64,000 bases of DNA from Flavobacteriia bacterium (GCA_947462925.1 CANHQP010000003.1:1-64000); one strand, 5' to 3'. Counted from the first letter of the stretch, positions 24,449 through 33,370 are shown. Program-made: numbers and translations. Notes: generated by a model from the letters alone, not told the origin.

Positions 24449-26068
24449 TTATTTGATGTTGAAGTATTTTTTCAACTCTTCTTTTGATGAAGAAAATGAG
24501 AATAAATCCAATAATTTCTTTGCGTTTTGTTTGTCAACCATGTGATCATAGCAAAATTTTGCCATTTTGATTTTGTCGCCATCAAAAGTGAAAGCATTTA
24601 CAATTCTATATGCTTGATCTGAATTGATGCATTTTGTTTTCAATTCTGCTTTCACATATTTCATTTGATCCTCAGAGAAATTCGCTTCATCAATTCCAGC
24701 GATAATGTAATCTACATCCGTAATAGCACCATAACAACCCATTGTTCCGTCAGGATTTTGAACCATTTGTCCATTGGTATTATTTACTTGTGTGTTTGAC
24801 GTATTTGAAGTGTGAACCACTTGGTGATTGTGATCATGTACTGTCCCATCAGCATGTGTGTGGGTAGTAACTTGTGTTTGACCATTCATTCCGTTTCCAG
24901 TCACTTGAACTTGTCCATTTGTACCATAAGTTTGCGTTTGACCACTAAATGTCGTTCCAGTTGTTTGCGTCTGGCCATTCATTCCGTTTCCAGTCACTTG
25001 AACTTGCCCATTTGTACCATAAGTTTGCGTTTGACCATTTCCAGACACATTGGTTGTAACTTGTGTTGTTTGACCATTAACCGTTGTTGTCGTTGTTTGA
25101 GTTCCATTAGAAGTTGTGGTTGTGGTCGAAGAAGTCTGGTTTACATTTGTAGGAATTCCCATTCCATTCATATCTATCGACACATTTGGATCAATACCAG
25201 ACATATTTACATTGGCATTGAAACCAATTCCATTTAAACCCACATTCATTTGAATATTTCCACCTTCTGTGGTTGTTTGGGTTTGTGTTCCGTTGGTTGT
25301 CATTGTCACATTTCCTTGTGGAACTCCATTTACAGTAGTTTGAACTGATCCTACTTGGTAAGTGCCGTCCGCATTTACATTTCCAGTTTGATTGGTCGAT
25401 GTAGTTGTTCCAGTAACATTTACATTTCCTTGTGGCACTCCGTTTACTGTTGTTTGAACAGATCCTACTTGGTAAGTGCCATCCGCATTTACATTTCCAG
25501 TTTGGTTGGTTGTTGTAGTTGTTCCAGTAATATTTACATTTCCTTGTGGCACTCCGTTGACCGTAGTTTGAATTGTTCCATTTTGAGTTGTACCATTCAT
25601 GTTTCCGGAATTTTGTCCTGAAACATTTGCATTCATAGTAGTTTGCGTATTTCCTGTTTGAAAATTGTTTTGATCAGTGTAAACTGCATTTTCGTTAGGT
25701 CTATATGTAACTGTTTCTGCCCCATTTCCATTTGGAGAACTGTTCAGCGCAACAATATCAAACAAGCGTAAACTTCGTTTTTTGGAACTTTTGATAACCA
25801 CTTCTGCAGAATATTCCATATTTGGATCTAGGTACATGTTTTTATCGATATCACCAGTTCTTCCATCTGCAAAAATGATTTTCACTTTGTAAGCAGATGG
25901 CGTCAAACCCTCTACTTTTACATTGGTTTTTGGAATTGAATTTTGTTTGATTCCATTCAATACAACGAAAAATTGTTGTCCGCTGTTATTGAAAATAATC
26001 AAATTCGCTTTTTGTGAAAATGCACTCAATGAAAACATTAGTGCTAAAAAAGTAAAAAAATTTCTCAT
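24449..26068 (-). CDS. Secreted DUF4476 protein with long N/T/G/Q-rich repeat region
   Basis: 539 residues. The signal peptide ends at SAFSQ. An N-terminal beta domain (ANLIIFNNSGQQFFVVLNG) follows. About residues 120-420 form a low-complexity Asn/Thr/Gly/Gln region with two tandem-repeat families: a 38-residue unit containing QTTVNGVPQGNVN and GNVNADGTYQVGSVQ, and a 31-residue unit containing TYGTNGQVQVTGNGMNGQ. The C-terminal ~95 residues are a DUF4476 domain (IIAGIDEANFSEDQMKYVK ... FCYDHMVDKQN). A single His-rich patch (THTHADGTVHDHNHQ) lies between repeats and the C-terminal domain. No T9SS sorting domain is seen. It stands alone with its own terminator. Function unknown. Confidence 0.85.
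   Translation of the reverse strand: MRNFFTFLALMFSLSAFSQKANLIIFNNSGQQFFVVLNGIKQNSIPKTNVKVEGLTPSAYKVKIIFADGRTGDIDKNMYLDPNMEYSAEVVIKSSKKRSLRLFDIVALNSSPNGNGAETVTYRPNENAVYTDQNNFQTGNTQTTMNANVSGQNSGNMNGTTQNGTIQTTVNGVPQGNVNITGTTTTTNQTGNVNADGTYQVGSVQTTVNGVPQGNVNVTGTTTSTNQTGNVNADGTYQVGSVQTTVNGVPQGNVTMTTNGTQTQTTTEGGNIQMNVGLNGIGFNANVNMSGIDPNVSIDMNGMGIPTNVNQTSSTTTTTSNGTQTTTTTVNGQTTQVTTNVSGNGQTQTYGTNGQVQVTGNGMNGQTQTTGTTFSGQTQTYGTNGQVQVTGNGMNGQTQVTTHTHADGTVHDHNHQVVHTSNTSNTQVNNTNGQMVQNPDGTMGCYGAITDVDYIIAGIDEANFSEDQMKYVKAELKTKCINSDQAYRIVNAFTFDGDKIKMAKFCYDHMVDKQNAKKLLDLFSFSSSKEELKKYFNIK
24882..25036. repeat. 93-bp tandem DNA repeat inside DUF4476 gene
   Basis: Two copies with starts at 24882 and 24975, nearly identical over about 60 bp, encoding the 31-residue unit with TNGQVQVTGNGMNGQ. 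The period is a multiple of three, so copy-number change would keep the frame. Confidence 0.8.
25303..25570. repeat. 114-bp tandem DNA repeat inside DUF4476 gene
   Basis: About 2.3 copies with period 114 bp (CTACTTGGTAAGTGCC at 25351 and again at 25465), encoding the 38-residue unit. Copies differ at only a few bases, so the expansion looks recent. Confidence 0.85.
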
Positions 26069-26114
26069 AGTAATTTGTTTTTTTTAACGCTTTAAGTAAA
26101 AAGCATGCCAAAAT

Positions 26115-27764
26115 TTAATTCATTAAGGCTTTCGCATTTTGTAAAGCAGCTTCATTTATATTTTCGCCACTCATCAAACGGGCGATTTCTTCTATTCTTT
26201 GGTTTTGATTTAATTCAATAACTTCAGTCAATGTTGAACCTTTAGCATTCACTTTTTGAACTTTCCAATGATTCATTCCTTTTCCTGCTACTTGTGGTAA
26301 ATGAGTAATTGCCATGACTTGCATTTGTGCACCCATTTTTTGCAATACAACACCTATTTTTTGTGCCACTTCACCAGAAACGCCGGTATCAATTTCATCA
26401 AATAGCAATGTTGGAAGTTGTTTTTTAGCTGAAAGTAATAATTGAAGTGCCAACATGAAACGGGACAATTCTCCCCCACTCGCTGCTTTTTCAATTGGTT
26501 TTGGAGCAATTCCTGGATTAGGTGAAAACAACAAACTTAAACTTGAATTTCCATTTTCATCCATTTTGGTAGACATAGAAAGATCAAAAATAATTTTGGT
26601 ATCAACTAACTTTAATTCATCCAACACTGTAACTAACTGTTTGGAAACTTTGGGTGCGTTTTCAACCCTGTTTTTATGCAATTCCGATGCTAATTTTTGA
26701 ACTTCAGAATCCAATTTCTCAACTTGTTTCGCTAGTTTTTCAATCTCATTTTCAAGTTCATCTGTGCTCGATTGTGTTTCAGAAAGTGTTTGAAAAATCT
26801 CCAATAATTCACTTTGATTATTGACTTGATGTTTTCTCAGTGCGCGATTATAAACATCTATTTTTTCTGTCAATTCAATTTGTCTTTGCGGATTAGATTC
26901 TAAATTTTCTAATTGCAATTCAGCTTCTTCAGCAATGTCTCTCAATTCAATCAAAGAAGCCACCACGCGCTCAGACAAGCTTTTTAGCGATGGATTCAAA
27001 TGTTGGACCTTTTCCAAATTAGACTTCAAAACAGACAATCGATCCGAAATGCCATTTTCTTCAGAAATCAGAAAATTAGTTGACGCAAATGCGGCTTTTA
27101 AATCTTCCATTTTTTCAAAGGAAGCCAATTCATTTTCTAAAGATTGATAATCCTCCGCATCTAAACTCAACTGATTTAACTCTTCCCATTGAAAGCGATT
27201 GTAATCTGCATCTTGCAACAATTTTGCAAAAATGGCTCTTTTCTGCACCAATGTTTGATTGATCTTCTTCCAATCTAAAAAAGTCTTTTTGAATGTTTGT
27301 CTAAGAACTGTATTATCAGCCAAGACATCCAACAAATCCAATTGAAACTGCGGATTTTTAAGTTCCAACGTATGGTGTTGTGAATGAATGTGAACCAATT
27401 TTTCGGAAAGTTCTTTCAATACAGTCAGCTGCACCGGCGTATCATTTACAAACGCCCTGGATTTTCCTTGCGCGGTAATTTCTCGACGAATGACAGTTTC
27501 ATCAGCAAAATCTAAATCGTTCTGATTAAAAAAATCTTCTAATCCAAATCCTTTGATCAAGAAACTTGCTTCCACAAAAGTCTTGGCTTCCTTGTCTCGA
27601 ATGACACCGTAATCCGCTCTTTCACCCAAAATCAAATTCAAAGCGCCCAATAAAATTGATTTTCCAGAGCCTGTTTCCCCTGTAATAACAGTTAAACCCG
27701 ACTGAAAATTCAATTGGGCCTCTTCTATTAGTGCAAAATTTTGAATATTGAGGGTAACTAACAT
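26115..27764 (-). CDS. recN: DNA repair protein RecN
   Basis: SMC-like ATPase acting in double-strand-break repair. 549 residues. The N-terminal half-ATPase is LNIQNFALIEEAQLNF, with Walker A ITGETGSGKSILLGAL. A long coiled coil occupies about residues 150-370. The C-terminal half has the signature AASGGELSRFMLAL, Walker B LPTLLFDEIDTGVSG and the AITHLPQVA switch. Its ATG overlaps the porD stop as TAATG, implying translational coupling in the bamD-rpoZ-coaBC-porD-recN operon. Confidence 0.95.
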   Translation of the reverse strand: MLVTLNIQNFALIEEAQLNFQSGLTVITGETGSGKSILLGALNLILGERADYGVIRDKEAKTFVEASFLIKGFGLEDFFNQNDLDFADETVIRREITAQGKSRAFVNDTPVQLTVLKELSEKLVHIHSQHHTLELKNPQFQLDLLDVLADNTVLRQTFKKTFLDWKKINQTLVQKRAIFAKLLQDADYNRFQWEELNQLSLDAEDYQSLENELASFEKMEDLKAAFASTNFLISEENGISDRLSVLKSNLEKVQHLNPSLKSLSERVVASLIELRDIAEEAELQLENLESNPQRQIELTEKIDVYNRALRKHQVNNQSELLEIFQTLSETQSSTDELENEIEKLAKQVEKLDSEVQKLASELHKNRVENAPKVSKQLVTVLDELKLVDTKIIFDLSMSTKMDENGNSSLSLLFSPNPGIAPKPIEKAASGGELSRFMLALQLLLSAKKQLPTLLFDEIDTGVSGEVAQKIGVVLQKMGAQMQVMAITHLPQVAGKGMNHWKVQKVNAKGSTLTEVIELNQNQRIEEIARLMSGENINEAALQNAKALMN

Positions 27765-28666
27765 CAGTTTAGAATTTCCATGTATTTGGATGAATTTGCA
27801 GGGTCAATTTTCTTCAACAAATTGACTATCTCATTTTTATCCTTGACTTCGGAATCAGCATACAAATTTTTCAATTCAACTGTTTTTGCTTGCACGAAGT
27901 TGAGCACATTGATTGAATTTGGTCTTGTTGTAATCACTTTATTTAACTTGTTTAAAGCATCATACATTGCTTTTCTTGCAGCATCTTTGTTTTCGTATAA
28001 TTTATCCAATCCTTTGCGGTGATATTCGTAATTACACTCTCTTAAAGGTTCAAATAATTGATGTAGCACATTGTCAACCAACCAATAGCGATTTCTTTTG
28101 CCTTGTTCGTTTGACTTCCAACCGGATGCCCCAGAACTTTGCGCCAAAGAAACGATTTGCTGAGCTTCATTGAAATAGGGCGTTCCACCTTTCAAACCGA
28201 AAGAATCATAATCCATCCCAATGATGAAATAGGCGTAAAAAGCCAAAACAGAAGTCAAATTATCTCTGTATTGATTTGGTGCATAAGAGATAATCGAATT
28301 TCTTGAATACGCAAAACTGATGTTTTCATCTTGAAAATTGAAAACTGTCGTATTGTAAGAACTGTTGAACGCTGTGCGTGAAGATTGGATTTGCATTGCT
28401 CCTTCGTACACACCTTGAGATGGAATTTTTGAAATTTGCAATTGGATATTGCAATTGATTCTTTCTTCTGTTTTGAATTTATCCTTTGTCCATTGCGTGT
28501 TATTCATGAAATCATTCACAACTTGTTTCAATTGTTCCAGCACCTCTTTGTCCACAGTAGTAACTTCCAGTTTCGCATCCGTAATCAATGTTACTTGGCA
28601 ATTCAATTCTTGGGCTTGAGAAAAAGTCCAAAAAAGGCAAACTAAAATTGTAAAAAATAACTTCAT
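27764..28666 (-). CDS. porD: DUF4835 / PorD-family type IX secretion protein
   Basis: 300 residues with a signal peptide ending FSQAQ. Features of the family include QELNCQVTLIT at the mature N-terminus, FNFQDENISFAYS, a YFIIGMDYDSFGLKGGTPYF segment (central region) and a C-terminal LNKLNKVITTRPNSINVLNFV. DUF4835 is named PorD because the Porphyromonas gene is needed for gingipain secretion; its biochemical role is not known. The position between coaBC and recN is conserved in Bacteroidota. It overlaps coaBC by 4 nt and recN by 1 nt. Confidence 0.85.
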   Translation of the reverse strand: MKLFFTILVCLFWTFSQAQELNCQVTLITDAKLEVTTVDKEVLEQLKQVVNDFMNNTQWTKDKFKTEERINCNIQLQISKIPSQGVYEGAMQIQSSRTAFNSSYNTTVFNFQDENISFAYSRNSIISYAPNQYRDNLTSVLAFYAYFIIGMDYDSFGLKGGTPYFNEAQQIVSLAQSSGASGWKSNEQGKRNRYWLVDNVLHQLFEPLRECNYEYHRKGLDKLYENKDAARKAMYDALNKLNKVITTRPNSINVLNFVQAKTVELKNLYADSEVKDKNEIVNLLKKIDPANSSKYMEILN

Positions 28667-29865
28667 GATTCTATATTCTCTTTCAAATAGTTAACAATAT
28701 CTAACGCAACTTGATGCTTGGGTTTTAACTCAAAACTAATCAATTTATTGCTTTTATCAATGATTTTGATTCGATTTGTATCAACACCAAAACCAGCACC
28801 TTTATCTTCAAGCGTATTGACGACGATGAAGTCCAAATTTTTTCGTTTCAATTTATCGAAACCATGTTTTTCGGCATCATTAGTCTCCAGCGCAAAACCA
28901 ACTAATTTTTGATTTTCAGTTTTATTTGCACCTGCCCAAGCTAAAATATCTGGGTTTTTAACCAAATTAATGGTCATTCTTTCCTCATTTTTCTTGATTT
29001 TTTGCACTTCTGGACTTTCAGGTCGATAATCTGCCACCGCAGCAGCAAATACACCTACATTCATCGTTTTCCAGCAAGATTGAACCTCTGCAAGCATTTC
29101 TTCAGCTGTTTGAATGGAATGTAAAATCAAATTTTTGTGAGTCAATTTTTCTTTTGTTGGACCAGAAATCAAAGTAACTTCAGCACCTTGACTCAAAAAC
29201 ACTTTCGCAATTTCAAATCCCATTTTCCCTGAAGAATGATTTCCGATAAAACGCACTGGATCAATTCTTTCATAGGTTGGCCCAGCTGTTATCAATACTT
29301 TTTGACCTTGAAACGCATTGGATTTAGCAAAAAATTCTTCTAAAACCGCAACAATATTTTCAGGTTCTGCCAATCGACCCTGACCAACCAAACCGCTTGC
29401 CAATTCACCAGATTCTGCAGGAATAATTTGTACACCGTCTAATTCGAGTTGTGCCAAGTTTCTTTTGGTTGCTGGATGAATGTACATGTCTAAATCCATA
29501 GCAGGAGCAACAATAACAGGTGATTTTGCGGATAAAAATGTTGCTGTCAACAAATTATCACTTTGACCATGAATCAATTTTGCTAAAGTATTGGCTGTTA
29601 AAGGTGCGATGAGAAAAACATCTGGCCACATTCCAAGATCAACATGATTGGTCCAAGTTCCATCTTTTTGATTCCAAAAATCGATGTAAACTGGATTTTC
29701 AGAGAGTGTAGCAATGGTTAGCGGGCTAATAAAATCACAAGAGGCAGGTGTCATTATACATTTGACATCTGCCTCTTTTTTCTTTAATAATCGAATGAGG
29801 AAAGCAATTTTGTATGCTGCAATACCTCCTGTTATTCCAAGAAGAATGCGTTTCCCTTTCATCAT
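28663..29865 (-). CDS. coaBC: Bifunctional phosphopantothenoylcysteine decarboxylase / phosphopantothenate-cysteine ligase
   Basis: Two consecutive steps of coenzyme A synthesis. 400 residues. The N-terminal flavoprotein CoaC part has ILLGITGGIAAYKIAFL, DLDMYIHPA and the substrate-clamp region VGQGRLAEPE. CoaB begins near residue 190 with VLITAGPTYERIDPVRFI and has NHSSGKMG, AAVADYRPE and a late KKNLDFIVVN segment. The gene starts ATGATG at 29865/29862, and the first ATG overlaps the rpoZ stop (TAATG). Operon with bamD and rpoZ upstream, porD and recN downstream. Confidence 0.96.
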   Translation of the reverse strand: MMKGKRILLGITGGIAAYKIAFLIRLLKKKEADVKCIMTPASCDFISPLTIATLSENPVYIDFWNQKDGTWTNHVDLGMWPDVFLIAPLTANTLAKLIHGQSDNLLTATFLSAKSPVIVAPAMDLDMYIHPATKRNLAQLELDGVQIIPAESGELASGLVGQGRLAEPENIVAVLEEFFAKSNAFQGQKVLITAGPTYERIDPVRFIGNHSSGKMGFEIAKVFLSQGAEVTLISGPTKEKLTHKNLILHSIQTAEEMLAEVQSCWKTMNVGVFAAAVADYRPESPEVQKIKKNEERMTINLVKNPDILAWAGANKTENQKLVGFALETNDAEKHGFDKLKRKNLDFIVVNTLEDKGAGFGVDTNRIKIIDKSNKLISFELKPKHQVALDIVNYLKENIES

Positions 29866-30197
29866 TATTTTTTATCTTCTTCTACTCTTCTCAAGTAAAG
29901 TTTGTCTTCCAACATTTCAGTCATTGCCATAGCAACTGGTTTAGGCAATTTTTCATAAAATTTCGAAATCTCGATTTGCTCACGATTTTCAAAAATTTCT
30001 TCTAAATTGTCTGTTGAAGAAGCGAATTCTTGCAATTTACCAGTCAATTCTTCTTTCAATTCAGAAGAAATCTGATTTGAACGTTTTGACATAGCCACAA
30101 TTGATTCGTAGATATTCCCTGTTTTTTCTTCAAAATTGATCGTATCACGTGTAATTGTAGATCTCTCAGAATTACTGCTTTTAAAATTCATACTCAT
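29865..30197 (-). CDS. rpoZ: RNA polymerase omega subunit, Bacteroidota type
   Basis: 110 residues. The segment ITRDTINFEEKTGNIYESI, followed by AMSKRSNQISSELKEEL, matches the divergent omega subunit of Bacteroidota, where a TGN-Y-x-S/A-I helix and a KRAxQI-like helix bind the beta' subunit. The C-terminal extension (KFYEKLPKPVAMAMTEML) is also usual in the phylum. Placement between bamD and coaBC agrees with conserved gene order. It lies 6 nt downstream of bamD. Confidence 0.88.
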   Translation of the reverse strand: MSMNFKSSNSERSTITRDTINFEEKTGNIYESIVAMSKRSNQISSELKEELTGKLQEFASSTDNLEEIFENREQIEISKFYEKLPKPVAMAMTEMLEDKLYLRRVEEDKK

Positions 30198-30203
30198 CGA
30201 ATT

Positions 30204-31010
30204 CTATTTTTGTGTATTTGTTATTAAAAATAAATCTTCATTTAACTTCTCATGATAAGAATCAATTTCTTTTCGATAAGAAGTGTTTGGAAATTCGGTT
30301 ACAAAGGTAAGATATCTTTCGATAGATTTTTCAATTCTTTCTAATTTTTTAGTTTCGATGCTATTTACAGTCAGTAAATATGAATTTTTCACCAAGATAA
30401 AATATGCTTCTTCTCTAAAAATGGATTTTGGGAATTTGGTCAAGAAAGTTTCAGCTGTTGTAGCCGCAGACTTAAAGTTATCCATTTTAGCGTACAATTT
30501 CACACTTTCAAACTCTTTTTTCTCCAACTTGAATCTTAATTGGTCCATTATGATATTACATGTATCGATTAGTACCGAACCTGGATATCGATTAATAAAC
30601 ATCTGTAAGTCATTCAATGCTAACTCAGTGTCATTTTGATCAAGTGTGTAATCTGGAGAGTTTTTAACTGCACATAGCGCACCCAAAAACATGGTCTCTT
30701 CATTTTTGTTGCTCATTGGAAACTTTTCAGGCATGGAACTAAAATAATATCCTCCCATCAAATAGTCTTCCAAAGCAAAATAAGATTTACCAATTCTGTA
30801 GTATGATATTTCACCTTGCCCGGTTTTAGGCATTCGCTGATAAACTTGTTCATAAAGAGAAATGCATCTCGCATATTGCTTGCGGTCATACAATTCGTTC
30901 GCTAATTCAAATTTTCTATCAAAATCATCAGATCTAACAACGCTATTGTAATTAGAACATCCTTGTAGCAAACCAACAGCCAACAAAATAAAGAAAAATG
31001 CTTGTTTCAT
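30204..31010 (-). CDS. bamD: Outer-membrane assembly lipoprotein BamD
   Basis: Essential partner of BamA in beta-barrel insertion. 268 residues with lipobox LLQGC (Cys18) and TPR repeats, including FELANELYDRKQYARCISLY and a second YYRIGKSYFALEDYLMGGYY helix pair. Length and repeats fit the Bacteroidota BamD. First gene of the bamD-rpoZ-coaBC-porD-recN operon; a -7 box ends 5 nt before its ATG. Confidence 0.92.
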   Translation of the reverse strand: MKQAFFFILLAVGLLQGCSNYNSVVRSDDFDRKFELANELYDRKQYARCISLYEQVYQRMPKTGQGEISYYRIGKSYFALEDYLMGGYYFSSMPEKFPMSNKNEETMFLGALCAVKNSPDYTLDQNDTELALNDLQMFINRYPGSVLIDTCNIIMDQLRFKLEKKEFESVKLYAKMDNFKSAATTAETFLTKFPKSIFREEAYFILVKNSYLLTVNSIETKKLERIEKSIERYLTFVTEFPNTSYRKEIDSYHEKLNEDLFLITNTQK

Positions 31011-31015
31011 TGAAG

Positions 31016-31023
31016 CAAAGTTA
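31016..31023 (-). promoter_or_regulatory. -7 promoter box of the bamD operon
   Basis: TAACTTTG on the minus strand matches TAnnTTTG and ends 5 nt before the bamD ATG, so the transcript would have almost no leader. Confidence 0.5.
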
Positions 31024-31092
31024 ATATAAATCTTTTTAAGAAAGGTAAACTGGTTTTCAAAATCAAGTTCTTGGACAAATAATTACAATTTA

Positions 31093-31983
31093 TTAAGAAT
31101 TTGCTCTGATTTCCATCAAGTGTACTAAACGATCAAAATCATTTTTATTGTTTTCAATGTATTCATTTGTTTCACTTAATAAATCCGTTATACTTTGAGA
31201 TTCATCCTCAAAAGAGTAACTGGTAAGCGATTTGATATTTGGTTGAAACCTGAAATACAAAAGTTTTTTATCAATTGAGCTTTGGTTTTTCATTTCTTCG
31301 TGAATTTTTTCAGCTTCAACTTCGAAATAATCTTTTTGAATGTTTTCATTCGTTCCTGTCCCGATACTGATCAACACAATTGGATCTGTTGGATAAAACA
31401 TTCTAGCATAATCGTAAGCCAATTGCGCTGGATTTTGGATTGTCAGCATGCCATCAATCAATTCCAATTTCCCCAATTGAACAGGAGGAAAAACTCCAGG
31501 AAATGCAGAGCAAGCTGTCATCACTTTTGATAATGCTAAATTCCTGTAGCGATCCATCGTGTCGGAAAACGCAAAAGAACTCTCGGAAGTACTGTTATAA
31601 CTAAAAAACAAGAAATGATTTTTTAAATCTTCCATTGTTATATCTCCAAAATAATGGTCCAACACAAAAGTCAATGGGTAAATTGAATTAGAAGCATCCA
31701 ACCCAGTATTCTTCGAAAATATTTGTTTTCCTCTTTTGATGTAAAGATCTAAAATCTCTTGTGGTTTATGAATTGATTTACCTTTTGAATCCTTAAGCAT
31801 CATTGCACCAGTAAAAATCGTACTTGCGCTTGTACTCGAAAATACATCTACCCAAGTTGGAATGTCCAAATCAGAATCAATTTCTTTAAAAATTCTTTCC
31901 AAATGGGCAATAATTCGCAGTGGAACTAGCCCCCGAATTCCTCCTCCATCAATAGATATAACAACACGATATTTACAGACCAT
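31093..31983 (-). CDS. Patatin-like phospholipase with unusual nucleophile elbow
   Basis: 296 residues of patatin fold. The oxyanion-hole motif is intact (DGGGIRGL, residues 12-19). The predicted catalytic Asp is D177 (LIDGML), and CSAFPGVFPPV is the usual pre-Asp segment. The nucleophile segment reads DVFSSTSASTIF, so the expected G-x-S-x-G is S50-T-S52-A-S54: the serine is present, but both glycines are serine. No signal peptide, so cytoplasmic. No CD-NTase or other defence gene is adjacent, so this is not a CBASS effector by context. Standalone gene; activity on lipids is uncertain. Confidence 0.85.
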   Translation of the reverse strand: MVCKYRVVISIDGGGIRGLVPLRIIAHLERIFKEIDSDLDIPTWVDVFSSTSASTIFTGAMMLKDSKGKSIHKPQEILDLYIKRGKQIFSKNTGLDASNSIYPLTFVLDHYFGDITMEDLKNHFLFFSYNSTSESSFAFSDTMDRYRNLALSKVMTACSAFPGVFPPVQLGKLELIDGMLTIQNPAQLAYDYARMFYPTDPIVLISIGTGTNENIQKDYFEVEAEKIHEEMKNQSSIDKKLLYFRFQPNIKSLTSYSFEDESQSITDLLSETNEYIENNKNDFDRLVHLMEIRANS

Positions 31984-32122
31984 GCTGTAAGTTAGGAAAT
32001 TAATTTTTGTTTACCAAAAGTTTAACTTATTTTTTTGGTATAGATTTAATTTTAAAATTCAGTATTAATCCAAAAATATTGACTAAAGTTCAAAAGTCTT
32101 ATTTTATAAATTTAATACGGGC

Positions 32123-32142
32123 ATATCGGAATATCCCGATAT
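32123..32142. repeat. Palindromic element in 280-bp intergenic region
   Basis: ATATCGG and CCGATAT flank a 6-nt centre, upstream of the patatin gene and downstream of the M23 peptidase terminator. It could be an operator or a weak hairpin. Nothing else is seen in 31984-32216. Confidence 0.35.
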
Positions 32143-32216
32143 TCAATATTGCAAAATAATTGTATTTAGTTTAAAATATGCACTTTTTAGCTGATTAGCT
32201 ATGAAATGGAACAAAA

Positions 32217-32245
32217 AAAAGACTTGCAAAATTTACAAGTCTTTT
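32217..32245 (-). terminator. Intrinsic terminator after M23 peptidase gene
   Basis: Perfect 10-bp stem (AAAAGACTTG / CAAGTCTTTT) with a 9-nt loop, 20 nt beyond the stop. Confidence 0.8.
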
Positions 32246-32265
32246 AAAATTTTCTTTACTTACCT

Positions 32266-33222
32266 CTATTTCACTCGCAATGATCTACCAATTTGAAGAG
32301 TAGTAGTTTCGCGAATACCATTTAATTTACAAATTGCAGAAATTGTAGTCCTGTTTTTAGACGCAATTTCTGATAATGTATCACCTGGTCTTACTTTGTA
32401 ATACTTTTTGGTCACAGCAGGTTTAACTACGGCAGCAACTCTTTCAGTCACATGATCATGATCTTCATAGTAATCTGTTGGCTTAGCTCCCGGTCTGAAT
32501 AAGCCTTTGTGAACAAATAAATTTTCATCTTTTACGCCTTTCGCAGCAAAATCAATCATTTCCTCAGGATTTATTGGAGCATCATAAAACCTAACTTCAA
32601 AATGTAAGTGAGGTCCAAATGATCTTCCTGTATTACCGCCTAATCCAATTGGATCTCCTGCTTTTACTTCATCATTAGGAAAGACAAGGTGCTTACTCAA
32701 GTGAGCATAAAAAGTCTCCAATCCATTTTCATGGCGAATAATTACTAAATTTCCGAAACCACCATCATTGTATTTTGCATATCTAATTTTCCCTGACCAA
32801 GCAGCGCGAACAGTATCTCCTGTATTTAATCCAATATCAATTCCGTTGTGATAACGACCTTTTCTATAACCATATCTTGAGGTAATGTAACCGGGATTTG
32901 GAATAACAAAAGCATTTGAGATACTATCAGAAAGACAAAGCCAAAGCGTATCTTTCAATTTAGACAAATCATTTTTTCTATCCGAAGTAAAACACACATC
33001 ATTGTCCCATGTCTGAACAAAATTCAAAGCCGCTTCAGTAGTAATGTAATCATGAATATCTTTATTTAGAACACCATCAAACTTTGTGTCTTCAAGCATT
33101 TTCCAAGTCCGATTCGAATAAAGAACCATTTTCCCTTTAACGGTTTCAACGGTATCAATAGCAAGTTGACTAAAAGATGTAAATCCTATGCTAAGAAATA
33201 AAAACAATGCTATTTTTCTCAT
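32266..33222 (-). CDS. Secreted M23-family peptidase with C-terminal LysM domain
   Basis: 318 residues. A signal peptide ends near TSFSQ. The M23 (lysostaphin-like) zinc endopeptidase domain occupies about residues 107-225, with metal ligands H125 and D129 (YHNGIDIG) and the HLH triad at 205-207 (GPHLHFEV). A LysM domain at 275-318 (YKVRPGDTLSEIA) would hold it on peptidoglycan. All ligands are present, so an active cell-wall DD-endopeptidase is likely. The LysM is at the C-terminus. A tRNA-Pro gene lies upstream on the same strand. Confidence 0.92.
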   Translation of the reverse strand: MRKIALFLFLSIGFTSFSQLAIDTVETVKGKMVLYSNRTWKMLEDTKFDGVLNKDIHDYITTEAALNFVQTWDNDVCFTSDRKNDLSKLKDTLWLCLSDSISNAFVIPNPGYITSRYGYRKGRYHNGIDIGLNTGDTVRAAWSGKIRYAKYNDGGFGNLVIIRHENGLETFYAHLSKHLVFPNDEVKAGDPIGLGGNTGRSFGPHLHFEVRFYDAPINPEEMIDFAAKGVKDENLFVHKGLFRPGAKPTDYYEDHDHVTERVAAVVKPAVTKKYYKVRPGDTLSEIASKNRTTISAICKLNGIRETTTLQIGRSLRVK

Positions 33223-33253
33223 AAAATATTTTTAATTTTTTAATTAACTCAAG

Positions 33254-33328
33254 TCGGGATAAGAGGATTCGAACCTCCGATCTCGCGCCCCCCAGACGCG
33301 CACTTTAACCGGACTAAGCTACATCCCG
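33254..33328 (-). tRNA. tRNA-Pro (anticodon GGG)
   Basis: On the minus strand a complete cloverleaf: acceptor CGGGATG / TATCCCG with a terminal G-T pair, D stem GCTT/AAGT, and anticodon stem CGCGT/GCGCG with loop CTGGGGG, giving anticodon GGG. The T arm is GGAGG-TTCGAAT-CCTCT. The CCA end is not encoded. Confidence 0.93.
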
Positions 33329-33370
33329 AAATTATTTAATTGTGCGAATATAATGAAAATTTCGCACTTT

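Noticed and set aside
24882-25570. Possible CRISPR array because of regularly spaced repeats
   Set aside because: The repeats are long, directly adjacent, in frame and inside a protein gene with signal peptide and DUF4476 domain. There are no unique spacers and no cas genes.
31093-31983. Patatin as a CBASS (CapV) defence effector
   Set aside because: No CD-NTase, ubiquitin-like or TRIP13-like gene is adjacent, and neighbours are housekeeping genes; the elbow motif is also atypical.
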